Assembly: GCA_045638005.1 (NCBI GenBank)
Contig: JAZUAN010000046.1
Location: forward strand, 1 to 53,665
DNA: 53,665 bases
Reading direction: 5' to 3'
Source of the DNA: URNF01 sp045638005
GTDB taxonomy: Bacteria > Bacillota > Clostridia > Oscillospirales > Acutalibacteraceae
In this document: positions 23,968 to 32,321 of the stretch, one piece after another
Layout: each line of letters starts with the position of its first letter
Numbering within the stretch: the stretch's first letter is position 1
Notes under the pieces: generated by a model
The model's input: only the letters and a program-made list of their open reading frames with translations
What the model was told of the DNA's origin: nothing
The model's database searches: none
Position numbers and translations under genes: made by a program

Positions 23968-25173
23968 ATGAAGGTATTAGTTATCAATGCCGGCAGTTCT
24001 TCGCTGAAATATCAGCTAATCGACATGAACGGCGAAAAAATGCTTGCAAAAGGTGTTTGCGAGCGTATCGGTGATGGCGGTATCATGACCCACAAAACCA
24101 GCGACGGTTATGTGAACAAGGTAGAGATCGATATGCCCGACCACACCGTTGCTTTCGAGCAGGTGAAAAAGGCGCTCACCTCCGGTGACGGCAAGGTTAT
24201 CGGCGATCTGTCCGAAGTGGCTGCTATCGGTCATCGCATCGTGCAGGGTGGCGATAAATTTGACAAGTCCGTCAAGGTAACTCCCGCAGTTATCGATGCG
24301 ATCGAGGAACTGGCTTCCTTGGCACCGCTGCATAACATGGCACATGTCCAGGGTATCCGCGCTGCTATCGCTGCTTTCGGCGAAGAGATCCCTCAGGTTG
24401 TCGTATTTGATACCTCTTTCCATCAGACCATGCCCGCGGAAGCGTATATGTTCGGTGTACCGTATGAGTACTATGAGAAATATGCTGTGCGTCGCTATGG
24501 TTTCCACGGCACTTCTCACCGCTTTGTCAGTGCGCGTTGCTGCGAACTGCTCGGCAAAACCGAAGGCACGCGTATCATTACCTGCCACATCGGTAACGGC
24601 GCCTCCATTTCTGCTATTAAGGATGGCAAATGTATTGATACTACCATGGGTCTTACTCCTCTGGACGGCATGCTGATGGGAACCCGTTGCGGCTCTATCG
24701 ATCCTTCCGTTGTTACATACATTATGGAGAAAGAGAACCTCACCCCCAAGCAAATGGATGATCTCATGAACAAGAAATCCGGTATGCTCGGCATCTCTGG
24801 TTTCTCCGGTGATGACCGTGACCTTCGTGCCGCTATCTCCGATCCTGCACACCCGTATCATGACCGCGCTGAACTCTTCTGGAAAATGCGTAGCTATCAG
24901 CTGGCTAAGATTGTCGGCGGTTATGTTGCTGCACTTGGCGGTTTGGATGCGATCGTGTTTACCGCCGGTATTGCGGAAAACTGCGAAGAGATCCGCGAGG
25001 ATGTCATCAATTCTCTGTCCTATCTCGGTGTGAAATTGGATGCTGCTGCAAACCATTCCCGTGGCGAAGAGGTGGAGATCACCACTGCCGATTCTACCGT
25101 ACGCGGCTTTGTGATCCCGACCAACGAGGAACTGGTTATTGCTCGCGATACGCTGGCACTGGTCAACGCATAA
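23968..25173 (+). CDS. ackA: Acetate kinase
   Basis: A 401-residue enzyme converting acetyl phosphate and ADP to acetate and ATP, a main energy step in fermenters. The N-terminal INAGSSSLKY (N7), DTSFHQTMP, HIGNGASI and GFSGDDRDL are diagnostic of the ASKHA-fold acetate kinase. ATG follows ATGGAGG. Codon use is noticeably richer in C-ending codons than in neighbours, as expected for high expression. pta is not in the window. Confidence 0.97.
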   Translation: MKVLVINAGSSSLKYQLIDMNGEKMLAKGVCERIGDGGIMTHKTSDGYVNKVEIDMPDHTVAFEQVKKALTSGDGKVIGDLSEVAAIGHRIVQGGDKFDKSVKVTPAVIDAIEELASLAPLHNMAHVQGIRAAIAAFGEEIPQVVVFDTSFHQTMPAEAYMFGVPYEYYEKYAVRRYGFHGTSHRFVSARCCELLGKTEGTRIITCHIGNGASISAIKDGKCIDTTMGLTPLDGMLMGTRCGSIDPSVVTYIMEKENLTPKQMDDLMNKKSGMLGISGFSGDDRDLRAAISDPAHPYHDRAELFWKMRSYQLAKIVGGYVAALGGLDAIVFTAGIAENCEEIREDVINSLSYLGVKLDAAANHSRGEEVEITTADSTVRGFVIPTNEELVIARDTLALVNA

Positions 25174-25187
25174 GTCATACAAAAAGC

Positions 25188-25221
25188 AAAACCGTCCGCT
25201 TGATTAAGCGGACGGTTTTTT
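25188..25221 (+). terminator. Intrinsic terminator of ackA
   Basis: 14-bp stem (25188-25201 with 25206-25219; core CCGTCCGC/GCGGACGG) and T-run. Confidence 0.92.
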
Positions 25222-25236
25222 GTTGGGTCATTTTGC

Positions 25237-25449
25237 TTAGTCGTTGTGGCTGAGTACTTCTGCACGTCTCCGGAAGAAAAGGGAGATGCACCAAAGTCCT
25301 GCGATGGCAACCAGTGTAAAGATGATGCGGCTGATAAGGGAATCCGCACCGCCAAAAAGCCAGGACACAATATCAAATTGAAAGAGTCCAACGCTTCCCC
25401 AGTTGATCGCACCGATCACGACCAGTAGCAAAGCCAGTCTGTCCAGCAT
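25237..25449 (-). CDS. DUF378 small membrane protein (YuzA-like)
   Basis: A 70-residue protein with two predicted helices. The signature LVVIGAINWGSVGLF in the first helix and FTLVAIAGLW in the second mark the DUF378 family, whose function is unknown. ATG 25449 has a GGGGTG site. It lies 97 nt downstream of glyA, with a hairpin between. Confidence 0.88.
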   Translation of the reverse strand: MLDRLALLLVVIGAINWGSVGLFQFDIVSWLFGGADSLISRIIFTLVAIAGLWCISLFFRRRAEVLSHND

Positions 25450-25475
25450 ATCATTCACCCCACTTAAGCGTGACA

Positions 25476-25497
25476 GTGGAGAAGAAAATTTCTCCAC
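25476..25497 (-). other. Hairpin between glyA and DUF378 genes
   Basis: GTGGAGAA (25476-25483) pairs with TTCTCCAC (25490-25497). No T-run follows on the minus strand, so read-through or RNA processing seems more likely than termination. Confidence 0.4.
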
Positions 25498-25546
25498 CGC
25501 TAGTATGTGAGGAAACGCTGCGCTTATGCGTGGAAAACTGAATTTT

Positions 25547-26785
25547 TTAATCACAATAAATCGGGAACTTTTCACAAAGAGCAATAACCTCTTTGGTGAT
25601 GCGTTCTTGATTACCTTCAAAATCGCGAACAACGTCGGCGATCCACTTAGCAATCATTTTCATTTCGGCTTCGCCGAATCCGCGAGAGGTAACAGCTGGT
25701 GTACCCAAACGCACACCACTGGTCACAAAGGGACTCTGAGGATCATTTGGAACGGTATTCTTGTTAGCAGTGATATGCACAGCATCCAGACGATGCTCAA
25801 GCTCTTTACCGGTGATATCGGTGTTACGAAGATCCAAAAGCATCAGATGGTTATCTGTACCGCCGGAAACGATTTCAAGACCTTCTGCAATCAAGGCTTC
25901 GGATAGCACCTTTGCATTTTTGACGATATTTTTCTGATATTCTTTGAATTCATCGGTCAATGCTTCACCAAGCGCCACCGCTTTGGCAGCAATAATGTGC
26001 ATCAAAGGACCACCCTGAATACCGGGGAAGATCGCCTTGTCGATTTGCTTGGCCAGTTCTTCTTTACAGAGGATCATACCGCCGCGAGGACCACGCAGTG
26101 TTTTATGGGTGGTAGTGGTCACTACATCGGCATAGGGGACGGGAGAGGGATGCAGCCCCGCTGCAACCAAGCCTGCGATATGTGCGATATCCACCATGAG
26201 ATATGCACCCACCTCATCCGCAATAGCACGGCATTTCTCAAAATCGATCACGCGGGCATAGGCGCTGGCGCCGGCAACAATAAGTTTCGGTTTGCACTCC
26301 AAGGCGATTTTACGCATCTCGTCATAATCGATACGACCGGTTTCTTCATCCACACCGTAGGGAACAATGTTGAAGTATTTACCGGAAATATTGACGGGAG
26401 AACCATGGGAAAGGTGACCGCCGTGTGCAAGGTTCATACCCATTACAGTATCACCGGGCTGCAACAGCGCGAAGAAAACAGCGAGATTGGCACTGGCACC
26501 GCTATGGGGCTGTACGTTCGCATGTTCTGCACCAAACAGCTTACAAGCGCGTTCTCTGGCAATATCTTCCACTTCATCAACATGTACACAACCGCCGTAA
26601 TAGCGCTTGCCCGGGTATCCTTCAGCATATTTATTAGTCAAAACGCTGCCCGCTGCCAATAACACCGCTTTGGAAACGATGTTTTCGGAGGCGATCAGCT
26701 CAATGTTATGCTGCTGACGGCTGAATTCTCTTTCACATGCGGCGAATACCGCAGGATCAAATTGTTTGAGTTCATCTGTAAACAT
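25547..26785 (-). CDS. glyA: Serine hydroxymethyltransferase
   Basis: A 412-residue PLP enzyme interconverting serine and glycine with tetrahydrofolate. The PLP lysine lies in TTTTHKTLRGPRGG. IELIASENIVS, YAEGYPGKRYYGG and the C-terminal TSGVRLGTPAVTSRG are diagnostic. ATG 26785 follows AAAGGAG; the longer frame crosses the promoter. Confidence 0.97.
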   Translation of the reverse strand: MFTDELKQFDPAVFAACEREFSRQQHNIELIASENIVSKAVLLAAGSVLTNKYAEGYPGKRYYGGCVHVDEVEDIARERACKLFGAEHANVQPHSGASANLAVFFALLQPGDTVMGMNLAHGGHLSHGSPVNISGKYFNIVPYGVDEETGRIDYDEMRKIALECKPKLIVAGASAYARVIDFEKCRAIADEVGAYLMVDIAHIAGLVAAGLHPSPVPYADVVTTTTHKTLRGPRGGMILCKEELAKQIDKAIFPGIQGGPLMHIIAAKAVALGEALTDEFKEYQKNIVKNAKVLSEALIAEGLEIVSGGTDNHLMLLDLRNTDITGKELEHRLDAVHITANKNTVPNDPQSPFVTSGVRLGTPAVTSRGFGEAEMKMIAKWIADVVRDFEGNQERITKEVIALCEKFPIYCD

Positions 26786-26822
26786 AGTTTTTTGGTCTCC
26801 TTTACATAAATATACATCTCTT

Positions 26823-26850
26823 ATTATACAGATAAAATGTGATTTGTCAA
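26823..26850 (-). promoter_or_regulatory. Promoter for glyA
   Basis: On the minus strand, TTGACA (26845-26850), 16-nt spacer, TATAAT (26823-26828). Confidence 0.75.
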
Positions 26851-26892
26851 AGCATTTCTTCACAAAATGTGTTTTTTCGTGCGATACCGATA

Positions 26893-26921
26893 TTGCAATT
26901 TAAGGTTTACGGGTGTATACT
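26893..26921 (+). promoter_or_regulatory. Promoter for the CobW-type GTPase pair
   Basis: TTGCAA (26893-26898), 17-nt spacer, TATACT (26916-26921). No clear Zur-like or DtxR-like operator is seen around it. Confidence 0.6.
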
Positions 26922-26950
26922 GATATTTCAGAGAAAGGAAGTATGATAGT

Positions 26951-28090
26951 ATGACCAAAATAGATATCTTTTCCGGCTTTTTGGGGGCAGGAAAAACCAC
27001 CCTTATCAAAAAACTTATCAAAGAAGCGTATGCAGGTGAAAAATTAGTGCTGATCGAAAACGAATTCGGTGAAATCGGTATCGACGGCGGATTTTTACAA
27101 GATGCAGGCATCAATATTACCGAAATGAACTCCGGCTGTATTTGTTGCAGTTTGGTGGGTGATTTCAGCAAAGCACTTGTTAAAGTATTGGAGGAATATA
27201 CGCCGGACCGTGTTCTGATAGAGCCGTCAGGTGTCGGAAAACTCAGCGATGTCATTCGCGCGGTGCAGGATATTCATGCGAAGGATGTACAGCTCAATAG
27301 TTTCACCGCCGTTGTAGATGCCAAAAAATGCAAAATGTATATGAAGAATTTCGGCGAATTCTTTAACGACCAGATCGCGCATGCAAACGCTATCGTACTT
27401 AGTCACACCGATGGTATGGATGAGCATAAATTGGAAGCGTGCGTAGCACTTGTTCGTGAGAAAAACGCTGCTGCAACCGTTATCACAACGCCGTGGTCAC
27501 AACTGAATGGTGAACAGATCGTAGCGGCAATGGAGCATAAAAACACCTTATCCAATGAGTTGGCTGAACTTCTCCAAACTGCCGAAACCTGTCCTGTTTG
27601 CGGTGAACATCATGAGCACCATCATCACCACGAGCACGAACACCACCATGAACATGAACATCACCATCACGATGAAACGTGCGAATGTCATCACGAGCAC
27701 CATCATCACCACGAGCATGAACACCATCACCATGATGGCGAAGAGTGTTGCTGCCATCACGATCACGACCATGAGCATGAGCACGGGCATCATCACCATC
27801 ATCATGCAGATGAGGTGTTTACAAGCTGGGGCAGAGAAACCGCAAAAACCTTTGCAGTAGATGAACTGAAAAATATGGTATCCGCCTTGGAAGAAAGTGA
27901 GCGGTTTGGCATGGTGTTACGTGCAAAGGGTATTGTTGCCGGTAAAGACGGCAAATGGTTGCATTTTGACTATGTTCCAGGAGAGACGGATGTGCGCGAG
28001 GGTTGTGCCGATGTGACCGGCAGACTTTGCGTTATCGGCGCTAATATCAATGAACAAGCACTTGCAATACTGTTTGGAGTTGAGGAGTAA
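26951..28090 (+). CDS. CobW/COG0523 G3E GTPase with long His-rich insert
   Basis: A 379-residue metal-chaperone-type GTPase. Walker A GFLGAGKTT is at 9-17, and the family metal motif CxCC is C63-I-C65-C66. The guanine motif reads SHTD, near the usual NKxD. Between C214 (CPVC) and residue 285 lies a segment made almost only of His, Glu and Asp with CEC and CCC groups, built of imperfect repeats. The C-terminal CobW_C domain follows (about 295-379). It should bind and deliver zinc or a similar metal. The next gene starts 2 nt after its stop. Confidence 0.92.
   Translation: MTKIDIFSGFLGAGKTTLIKKLIKEAYAGEKLVLIENEFGEIGIDGGFLQDAGINITEMNSGCICCSLVGDFSKALVKVLEEYTPDRVLIEPSGVGKLSDVIRAVQDIHAKDVQLNSFTAVVDAKKCKMYMKNFGEFFNDQIAHANAIVLSHTDGMDEHKLEACVALVREKNAAATVITTPWSQLNGEQIVAAMEHKNTLSNELAELLQTAETCPVCGEHHEHHHHHEHEHHHEHEHHHHDETCECHHEHHHHHEHEHHHHDGEECCCHHDHDHEHEHGHHHHHHADEVFTSWGRETAKTFAVDELKNMVSALEESERFGMVLRAKGIVAGKDGKWLHFDYVPGETDVREGCADVTGRLCVIGANINEQALAILFGVEE
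27606..27805 (+). repeat. Imperfect tandem repeat encoding the His-rich insert
   Basis: Two near-identical blocks of about 85 nt begin near 27606 and 27691, each with GAGCACCATCATCACCACGA, followed by a third diverged CAT/CAC/GAG-rich block. The array is in frame and codes for His/Glu runs broken by Cys groups. Such tracts are prone to slippage, so length variation between strains is expected. Confidence 0.7.
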
Positions 28091-28092
28091 GT

Positions 28093-29031
28093 ATGGAAGT
28101 ACCGGTATATGTTTTCAGCGGCTTTTTAGAGGCCGGTAAAACACGATTTATTCAAGAGACACTAGAAGATAAACGCTTCAATGCCGGTGATCGCACGCTG
28201 CTTTTGCTGTGTGAGGAAGGGGAAGAGGAATACGATCCGACCCGCTTTTCTTCGCCGTATGTGTATATGCAGGCTGTGGAAGACCCCTCGGAGTTGACAG
28301 AGGCAAACTTAACCGCGTGGCTCAAACAGAACCGTTGTTCGCGTGTGATTGTCGAGTACAACGGCATGTGGCTTTTAGCAGCTTTGTTTGACAACATGCC
28401 GAAAAACTGGGTTATCTACCAAGAGTTTATGTTTGCGGATGCCAATACCTTTTTGACTTATAACGCCAATATGCGTTCTTTGGTAGTGGATAAGCTGAAC
28501 ACCTGCGAATTGGTGGTATTTAACCGCTACACAGACGCAGTGGATAAAATGGCATTGCATAAGATTGTGCGCGGCACCAGTCGCCGTGCGGATATTGCAT
28601 ACGAATCTCCCGAAGGCGAAGTGGAATATGATAATATTGAAGATCCTCTGCCGTTTGACGTGAACGCACCGGTCATCACCGTGGAGGATACCGATTATGC
28701 ATTATGGTACCGCGACATGGGTGAAAACATGGATGCCTATGATGGTAAAACCGTTTGCTTTAAAGGCATCACTTTAAAGGAAAAACAATTACCCGACGGT
28801 GGATTTGTAATCGGCAGGCACGTGATGACATGCTGCGCTGATGATATTACCTTTGCGGGATTGGTTGCGAACTCGCAAAGCGGCTCTATTACCGACAAAG
28901 AGTGGGTAACAGTGACGGCGGAGATTAAAATCGTAAATCATCCCTTGTACGGTCGTCGAGGACCCGTTTTGACGGTTACTGCGCTCAAAAAGAGTGAGCC
29001 TCCTGCGCAAGAGGTTGCAACATTTTTTTGA
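28093..29031 (+). CDS. CobW-like P-loop protein fused to a DUF1980/YcgQ-like tail
   Basis: A 312-residue protein. Residues about 1-185 resemble a CobW GTPase (Walker A GFLEAGKT, 10-17) but lack the CxCC motif and a clear NKxD. Residues about 215-310 look like the C-terminal domain of the TIGR03943/DUF1980 (YcgQ) family: GKTVCFKG, GRHVMTCCADD with C247-C248, then EWVTVTAEI. That family is found with YcgR-type permeases and is linked to metal handling. It is coupled to the His-rich GTPase upstream. The assignment of the tail is by remembered motif. Confidence 0.75.
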   Translation: MEVPVYVFSGFLEAGKTRFIQETLEDKRFNAGDRTLLLLCEEGEEEYDPTRFSSPYVYMQAVEDPSELTEANLTAWLKQNRCSRVIVEYNGMWLLAALFDNMPKNWVIYQEFMFADANTFLTYNANMRSLVVDKLNTCELVVFNRYTDAVDKMALHKIVRGTSRRADIAYESPEGEVEYDNIEDPLPFDVNAPVITVEDTDYALWYRDMGENMDAYDGKTVCFKGITLKEKQLPDGGFVIGRHVMTCCADDITFAGLVANSQSGSITDKEWVTVTAEIKIVNHPLYGRRGPVLTVTALKKSEPPAQEVATFF

Positions 29032-29037
29032 ATTTTA

Positions 29038-29072
29038 AAAAAGCTCCGAACAAAATCTGTTCGGAGCTTTTT
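29038..29072. terminator. Bidirectional terminator
   Basis: 15-bp stem (29038-29052 with 29058-29072; core GCTCCGAACA/TGTTCGGAGC), A/T-flanked, between convergent genes. Confidence 0.9.
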
Positions 29073-29073
29073 G

Positions 29074-29445
29074 TTATAATACGTTGTTTTGTATATATTT
29101 TTTGATCGCTTCAAAAGATTGATCACTGATATCGTGTTCAATCTTACAAGCATCTTCACCGGCAACTGCCGGTTCCACACCAAGCTTTATCAAAAACTGT
29201 GTCAGTAATGTATGTCGTTCGTAAATCTTTTCAGCAATTTCACGACCTACATCGGTGAGAGAGAGGTGTCCGTCAGTATCAGACACAACATATCCGCCAT
29301 CTTTCAGCAGTCCTACAGCACGACTGACGCTGGGCTTAGAAAAACCCATGTGCTCACCGATATCAATCGCGCGAACACCACCGCCTTTTTTAGAAAGTAC
29401 CAATATTGTTTCAAGATACATTTGTCCTGATTCTTGTAAATGCAT
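29074..29445 (-). CDS. DtxR/MntR-family metalloregulator
   Basis: A 123-residue metal-dependent repressor. The winged HTH spans about 1-65 (RAIDIGEHMGFSKPSVSRAV). The metal-binding dimer domain follows, with E/H/D ligands in RHTLLTQFL, EDACKIEHDIS and S-FEAIKKY. It lacks the SH3 tail of DtxR proper, as in MntR/TroR-like short forms. It may sense Mn or Fe. It faces the CobW block across a shared terminator; whether it regulates that block is not shown. Confidence 0.88.
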   Translation of the reverse strand: MHLQESGQMYLETILVLSKKGGGVRAIDIGEHMGFSKPSVSRAVGLLKDGGYVVSDTDGHLSLTDVGREIAEKIYERHTLLTQFLIKLGVEPAVAGEDACKIEHDISDQSFEAIKKYIQNNVL

Positions 29446-29476
29446 ACTTTATGCCTCCAAAAGCTTCAATGAAAAT

Positions 29477-29505
29477 AGTATAGCACATTTCTTTTATGTT
29501 TTCAA
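29477..29505 (-). promoter_or_regulatory. Promoter for the DtxR-type gene
   Basis: On the minus strand, TTGAAA (29500-29505), 17-nt spacer, TATACT (29477-29482), before a TTTGGAGG site. Confidence 0.7.
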
Positions 29506-29574
29506 GAAATTTAAAGCGAAAGTGCATAGCCTACTCTGTGTTTGAAGCACCAATAGATAAATGTGTGCAAAAAT

Positions 29575-29635
29575 TTTGTGTATAAACATTTTTCGATATA
29601 CACAAATCGACTTGGATAATTTATATTATTATAAA
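29575..29635 (+). promoter_or_regulatory. Palindrome and promoter before the NUDIX relic
   Basis: TTTGTGTATA (29575-29584) and TATACACAAA (29597-29606) form a perfect 10-bp inverted repeat with 12-nt gap. It abuts TCGACT (29607-29612), 17-nt spacer, TATAAA (29630-29635). The position just upstream of the -35 box suits a regulator site. Confidence 0.45.
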
Positions 29636-29661
29636 TGATGCCATTTTTGAGGAGGATGCTT

Positions 29662-29742
29662 ATGAAGCGTATAGATGTTGTTGCTGCCGGCGTGATAGTC
29701 GATGGAAAAACCTCTTGTTCGACCGCTTACCGCTACCGGTGA
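29662..29742 (+). pseudogene. NUDIX hydrolase N-terminal relic
   Basis: ATG 29662 has an excellent GAGGAGG site. The first codons read MKRIDVVAAGVIVDGK, the first strand of a MutT/NUDIX pyrophosphohydrolase. After about 16 codons the homology ends and the frame stops at 29742. The rest of the NUDIX gene is missing and a different gene begins. Identification rests on a short stretch. Confidence 0.45.
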
Positions 29743-30793
29743 TAAGACTGAGAACAACAATGCGTTTGAGTTTTTTGACAGCCGCGATATAGAGATAAAA
29801 GACTTCACCTTTACAACCGATAACCACGTTAATTGCGCAGGTCGTATTATCGCTACCGATGTAGAGAATACAACCTATTACGTAAAAATCGATGATGCAT
29901 TTCCCATGACCGGCTGGGAACACCTTTGGGGGTCTAACACCTGTGATGAAGAAGGCACCCCAAACTATCATCTGGATACATACGATAAGATCACCAGAGA
30001 GAATATCGCCCTTGAAAACGGCGAAGAACGCTTGAAGATCTCCGGTGTGCGTTATAAATTATTGGAAAATAGTTGGGCGGAAGAAGGGGACGTACTGATC
30101 GTTTACGATCGCGATACCTTGATTGAAAAAGGTAGAATTACTGTTAAATCCTATGAGGACGGTTTCGTTGTTATTGCTGATCACACCGGTGAATACGGTG
30201 TAGGGGATGTGCTCGCTAACGACGCCTATTTTGCTTCCGTGGAATTGGAAAATTGCGAAGTACGGGATACCCGCGCTCGTGGCTTCTTATTGCAGAGCCG
30301 CAATGTCACGGTGGATAACTGCCGCGTATATGGTATGGCGTTGCCGGCCATTATCATGGCGCCCGACCTCAATTATTGGTATGAAGTCGGCCCGTCCGAT
30401 AACGTGGAAATTCGCAACTGCCACTTCGAAAAATGCAGTCACGCACCGCGCAGTGCAAACCTCGGCGCAGTAGTGGTGAAAGCGTCACACGATGCCGATT
30501 TTTCCGCTCACCCCGCCGGTGTACACACCAACATTCGCCTGCTCGGCAATACCTTCAAAAATTGCGGTAACAGCGGTATTTATGTCACCGCCACCAAAGG
30601 GCTTGAAGTGCGCGACAACCATTTTGAGAATTGCTCTTGCAGTCGCTTTGATGAAATAACCCCCGGTATCGATTGTGATATTTCGGTGCGCAACAGTGAA
30701 AATATCCTGGTTGCCGGTAATATAACCAATAAAGATACCAACTTATTGGTTCATACAGACAATTGTAGCGAAGTTACGCTCTGTCAAGAATAA
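29702..30793 (+). CDS. Right-handed beta-helix protein, N-terminally truncated
   Basis: A 363-residue frame with repeated short strands and Asn/Cys/Gly turns (VELENCEVRDTRARG, VTVDNCRVYG, VEIRNCHFEKC, IRLLGNTFKNCGNSGIYV, LEVRDNHFENC), the pattern of a pectate-lyase-like parallel beta-helix. Related carbohydrate-active proteins start with a longer segment before the first coils, and here it is missing. The first ATG has no ribosome site, and the frame opens inside the NUDIX relic in another phase. No signal peptide. Probably not translated, or expressed only as a fragment. Confidence 0.6.
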   Translation: MEKPLVRPLTATGDKTENNNAFEFFDSRDIEIKDFTFTTDNHVNCAGRIIATDVENTTYYVKIDDAFPMTGWEHLWGSNTCDEEGTPNYHLDTYDKITRENIALENGEERLKISGVRYKLLENSWAEEGDVLIVYDRDTLIEKGRITVKSYEDGFVVIADHTGEYGVGDVLANDAYFASVELENCEVRDTRARGFLLQSRNVTVDNCRVYGMALPAIIMAPDLNYWYEVGPSDNVEIRNCHFEKCSHAPRSANLGAVVVKASHDADFSAHPAGVHTNIRLLGNTFKNCGNSGIYVTATKGLEVRDNHFENCSCSRFDEITPGIDCDISVRNSENILVAGNITNKDTNLLVHTDNCSEVTLCQE

Positions 30794-30806
30794 TTGTATA
30801 AATTAA

Positions 30807-30857
30807 AACCGCTTTGTGGCATCTGCTTTATGCAGTGTTCGCAAAGCGGTTATTTAT
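30807..30857. terminator. Terminator-like hairpin
   Basis: AACCGCTTTG (30807-30816) pairs with CAAAGCGGTT (30842-30851), with an inner CTGC/GCAG stem. It lies between the beta-helix gene and the serpin gene, which converge here. Confidence 0.65.
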
Positions 30858-32321
30858 TTACGGCTGATTAACGACCCCGATAAATAAAGGGAGACCGCCG
30901 CTGCCGGTAACAGCAAAGACAAACGGACGATTTAAGGTGAAATCCACCTCATCCGGCGGCGGACCGCCGGTACCGTCCATCATCATGACGGTGAATGCCG
31001 CTGCAGTACAGCCTTCCTCATCGATCATCACACGTGCCGCGTGTTTGGCTTCGGAAACAAATATCCCATCTGTATCCTCGGTCATGGGCGTAAAATCCGA
31101 TTTTTGCGGATTGAAAACATTATTCACGCCAAGCGTTTGCAGTCCATCCTTTAAATCTATGTCAGAAGATACATCGAATTTCGGCACCGAGAGATTAACG
31201 GTGACATATTTTTGGTTACTCCATTTATCTCCGGCGAGTAAAAACTCCATTGTTTGCGCGTCTTCAAGCAACTTATCCACACTGACACCTTCATCCGGCA
31301 GAATGAACCACATTTCGCCGCCCGAATTGATCTGTTGTGATGTAGCAGTGAAATCCTCTCCCCAAAAATAGACTTTTCCCATAGATTGCTTCATAAATTC
31401 GCAAGTAACGTCCTTGTTTGGGGCATGGAAGGTTTCCGTAACGGTATGACCTTCAGAAAAAGGATTGGTCCATTTCGCCTGGAAGGATATGGTAGTAGTG
31501 AGACTCAAAATCGTCTCTGCTGACATTTCGATTGCAGAGATTTGTTCTTTGAGAATGCCACCCGTCTGTGCATCCATCCAATTTTGTAAAGCGGTGTTAA
31601 AATCAGCCGATCCCATCTCACCTTGATAGGAGGAAGCGTAATAGATAGACGCCAGCTTTTCAAGTGTGTCTTTTTTAAAAGTGAAGTCTTTATTCATCCA
31701 AAGGGAAGACGCAAGTTTGCTACTGATGATACCGTCCTGCCGGTAGGTAGCATTCCAAAGTGCGGATGCTGTTGTACGCAATGCTTGGATATTATCAGCT
31801 CCGGTAAGCTCTAAAATCTGCTTACGGCTTTCGCCGTCGGTCAACTCAGCCAGCATAGCCAGCGCCATATATACGTTAAGCGGAGAATAAATACGGTTTT
31901 TATCGTTGTCAACATTTAAAAAAGTCGGAATACTGGTTTTTAAATAATCGTTCAAACTGTCAATTTTCGGCGTGCCGGAAACAATCTCACTACGTTCCGC
32001 AGACCAAAGATCTTGTGCGGCATTATAGGCATCCCAATCGGTTTCGCCGTTTTCATCTGTGAAATCCTCCGTGCGTGGATATTGCACCCTTTCGGGATAT
32101 ACGGCTTCCGTAACCGCATAGCTGTGTATCAGCGAGGGTTGGCCACCGTCACTCGGCCAAAACACAGCACCTGTGATGATGGAAAAGACCACCACGGCAA
32201 CAATCGGTAACAGCCATTTCCTGCGGTTTTTTCTTCTCTTTTGCGCAGTATGCAGATATGCCCCTTCAATAAATTCATCTTTTATATCTGTGATACCGTC
32301 ATATAATTCTTCCTTTTTCAT
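30858..32321 (-). CDS. Membrane-anchored serpin in anti-sigma position
   Basis: A 487-residue protein. Residues 1-35 are charged and probably cytoplasmic (MKKEELYDGI, then a KRRKNRRK stretch). Residues 36-55 are one membrane helix, followed by a linker. From about 130 to the end is a complete serpin fold, with SPLNVYMALAML near its start and NRPFVFAV near its end. The hinge of the reactive loop (434-443: DEEGCTAAAF) keeps the Glu-Glu-Gly and small-residue run of inhibitory serpins. The scissile bond should lie near the MMMDGTGG stretch. The start overlaps the sigma factor stop by ATGA, with AAGGAAGGAG upstream. A cytoplasmic segment plus one span next to an ECF sigma factor is the layout of an anti-sigma factor; that role is inferred. 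Confidence 0.9.
   Translation of the reverse strand: MKKEELYDGITDIKDEFIEGAYLHTAQKRRKNRRKWLLPIVAVVVFSIITGAVFWPSDGGQPSLIHSYAVTEAVYPERVQYPRTEDFTDENGETDWDAYNAAQDLWSAERSEIVSGTPKIDSLNDYLKTSIPTFLNVDNDKNRIYSPLNVYMALAMLAELTDGESRKQILELTGADNIQALRTTASALWNATYRQDGIISSKLASSLWMNKDFTFKKDTLEKLASIYYASSYQGEMGSADFNTALQNWMDAQTGGILKEQISAIEMSAETILSLTTTISFQAKWTNPFSEGHTVTETFHAPNKDVTCEFMKQSMGKVYFWGEDFTATSQQINSGGEMWFILPDEGVSVDKLLEDAQTMEFLLAGDKWSNQKYVTVNLSVPKFDVSSDIDLKDGLQTLGVNNVFNPQKSDFTPMTEDTDGIFVSEAKHAARVMIDEEGCTAAAFTVMMMDGTGGPPPDEVDFTLNRPFVFAVTGSGGLPLFIGVVNQP

Noticed and set aside
24016..25182. A 388-codon open frame antisense to ackA
   Set aside because: Shadow of a highly expressed gene; no start signals or motifs.
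27548..27805. Met/Val-rich antisense frame across the His-rich repeat
   Set aside because: Direct consequence of CAT/CAC repeats read on the other strand.
27606..27805. Possible CRISPR or other DNA repeat array
   Set aside because: The repeats are in frame, have no spacers and code for a His-rich protein segment. No CRISPR array was found in the window.
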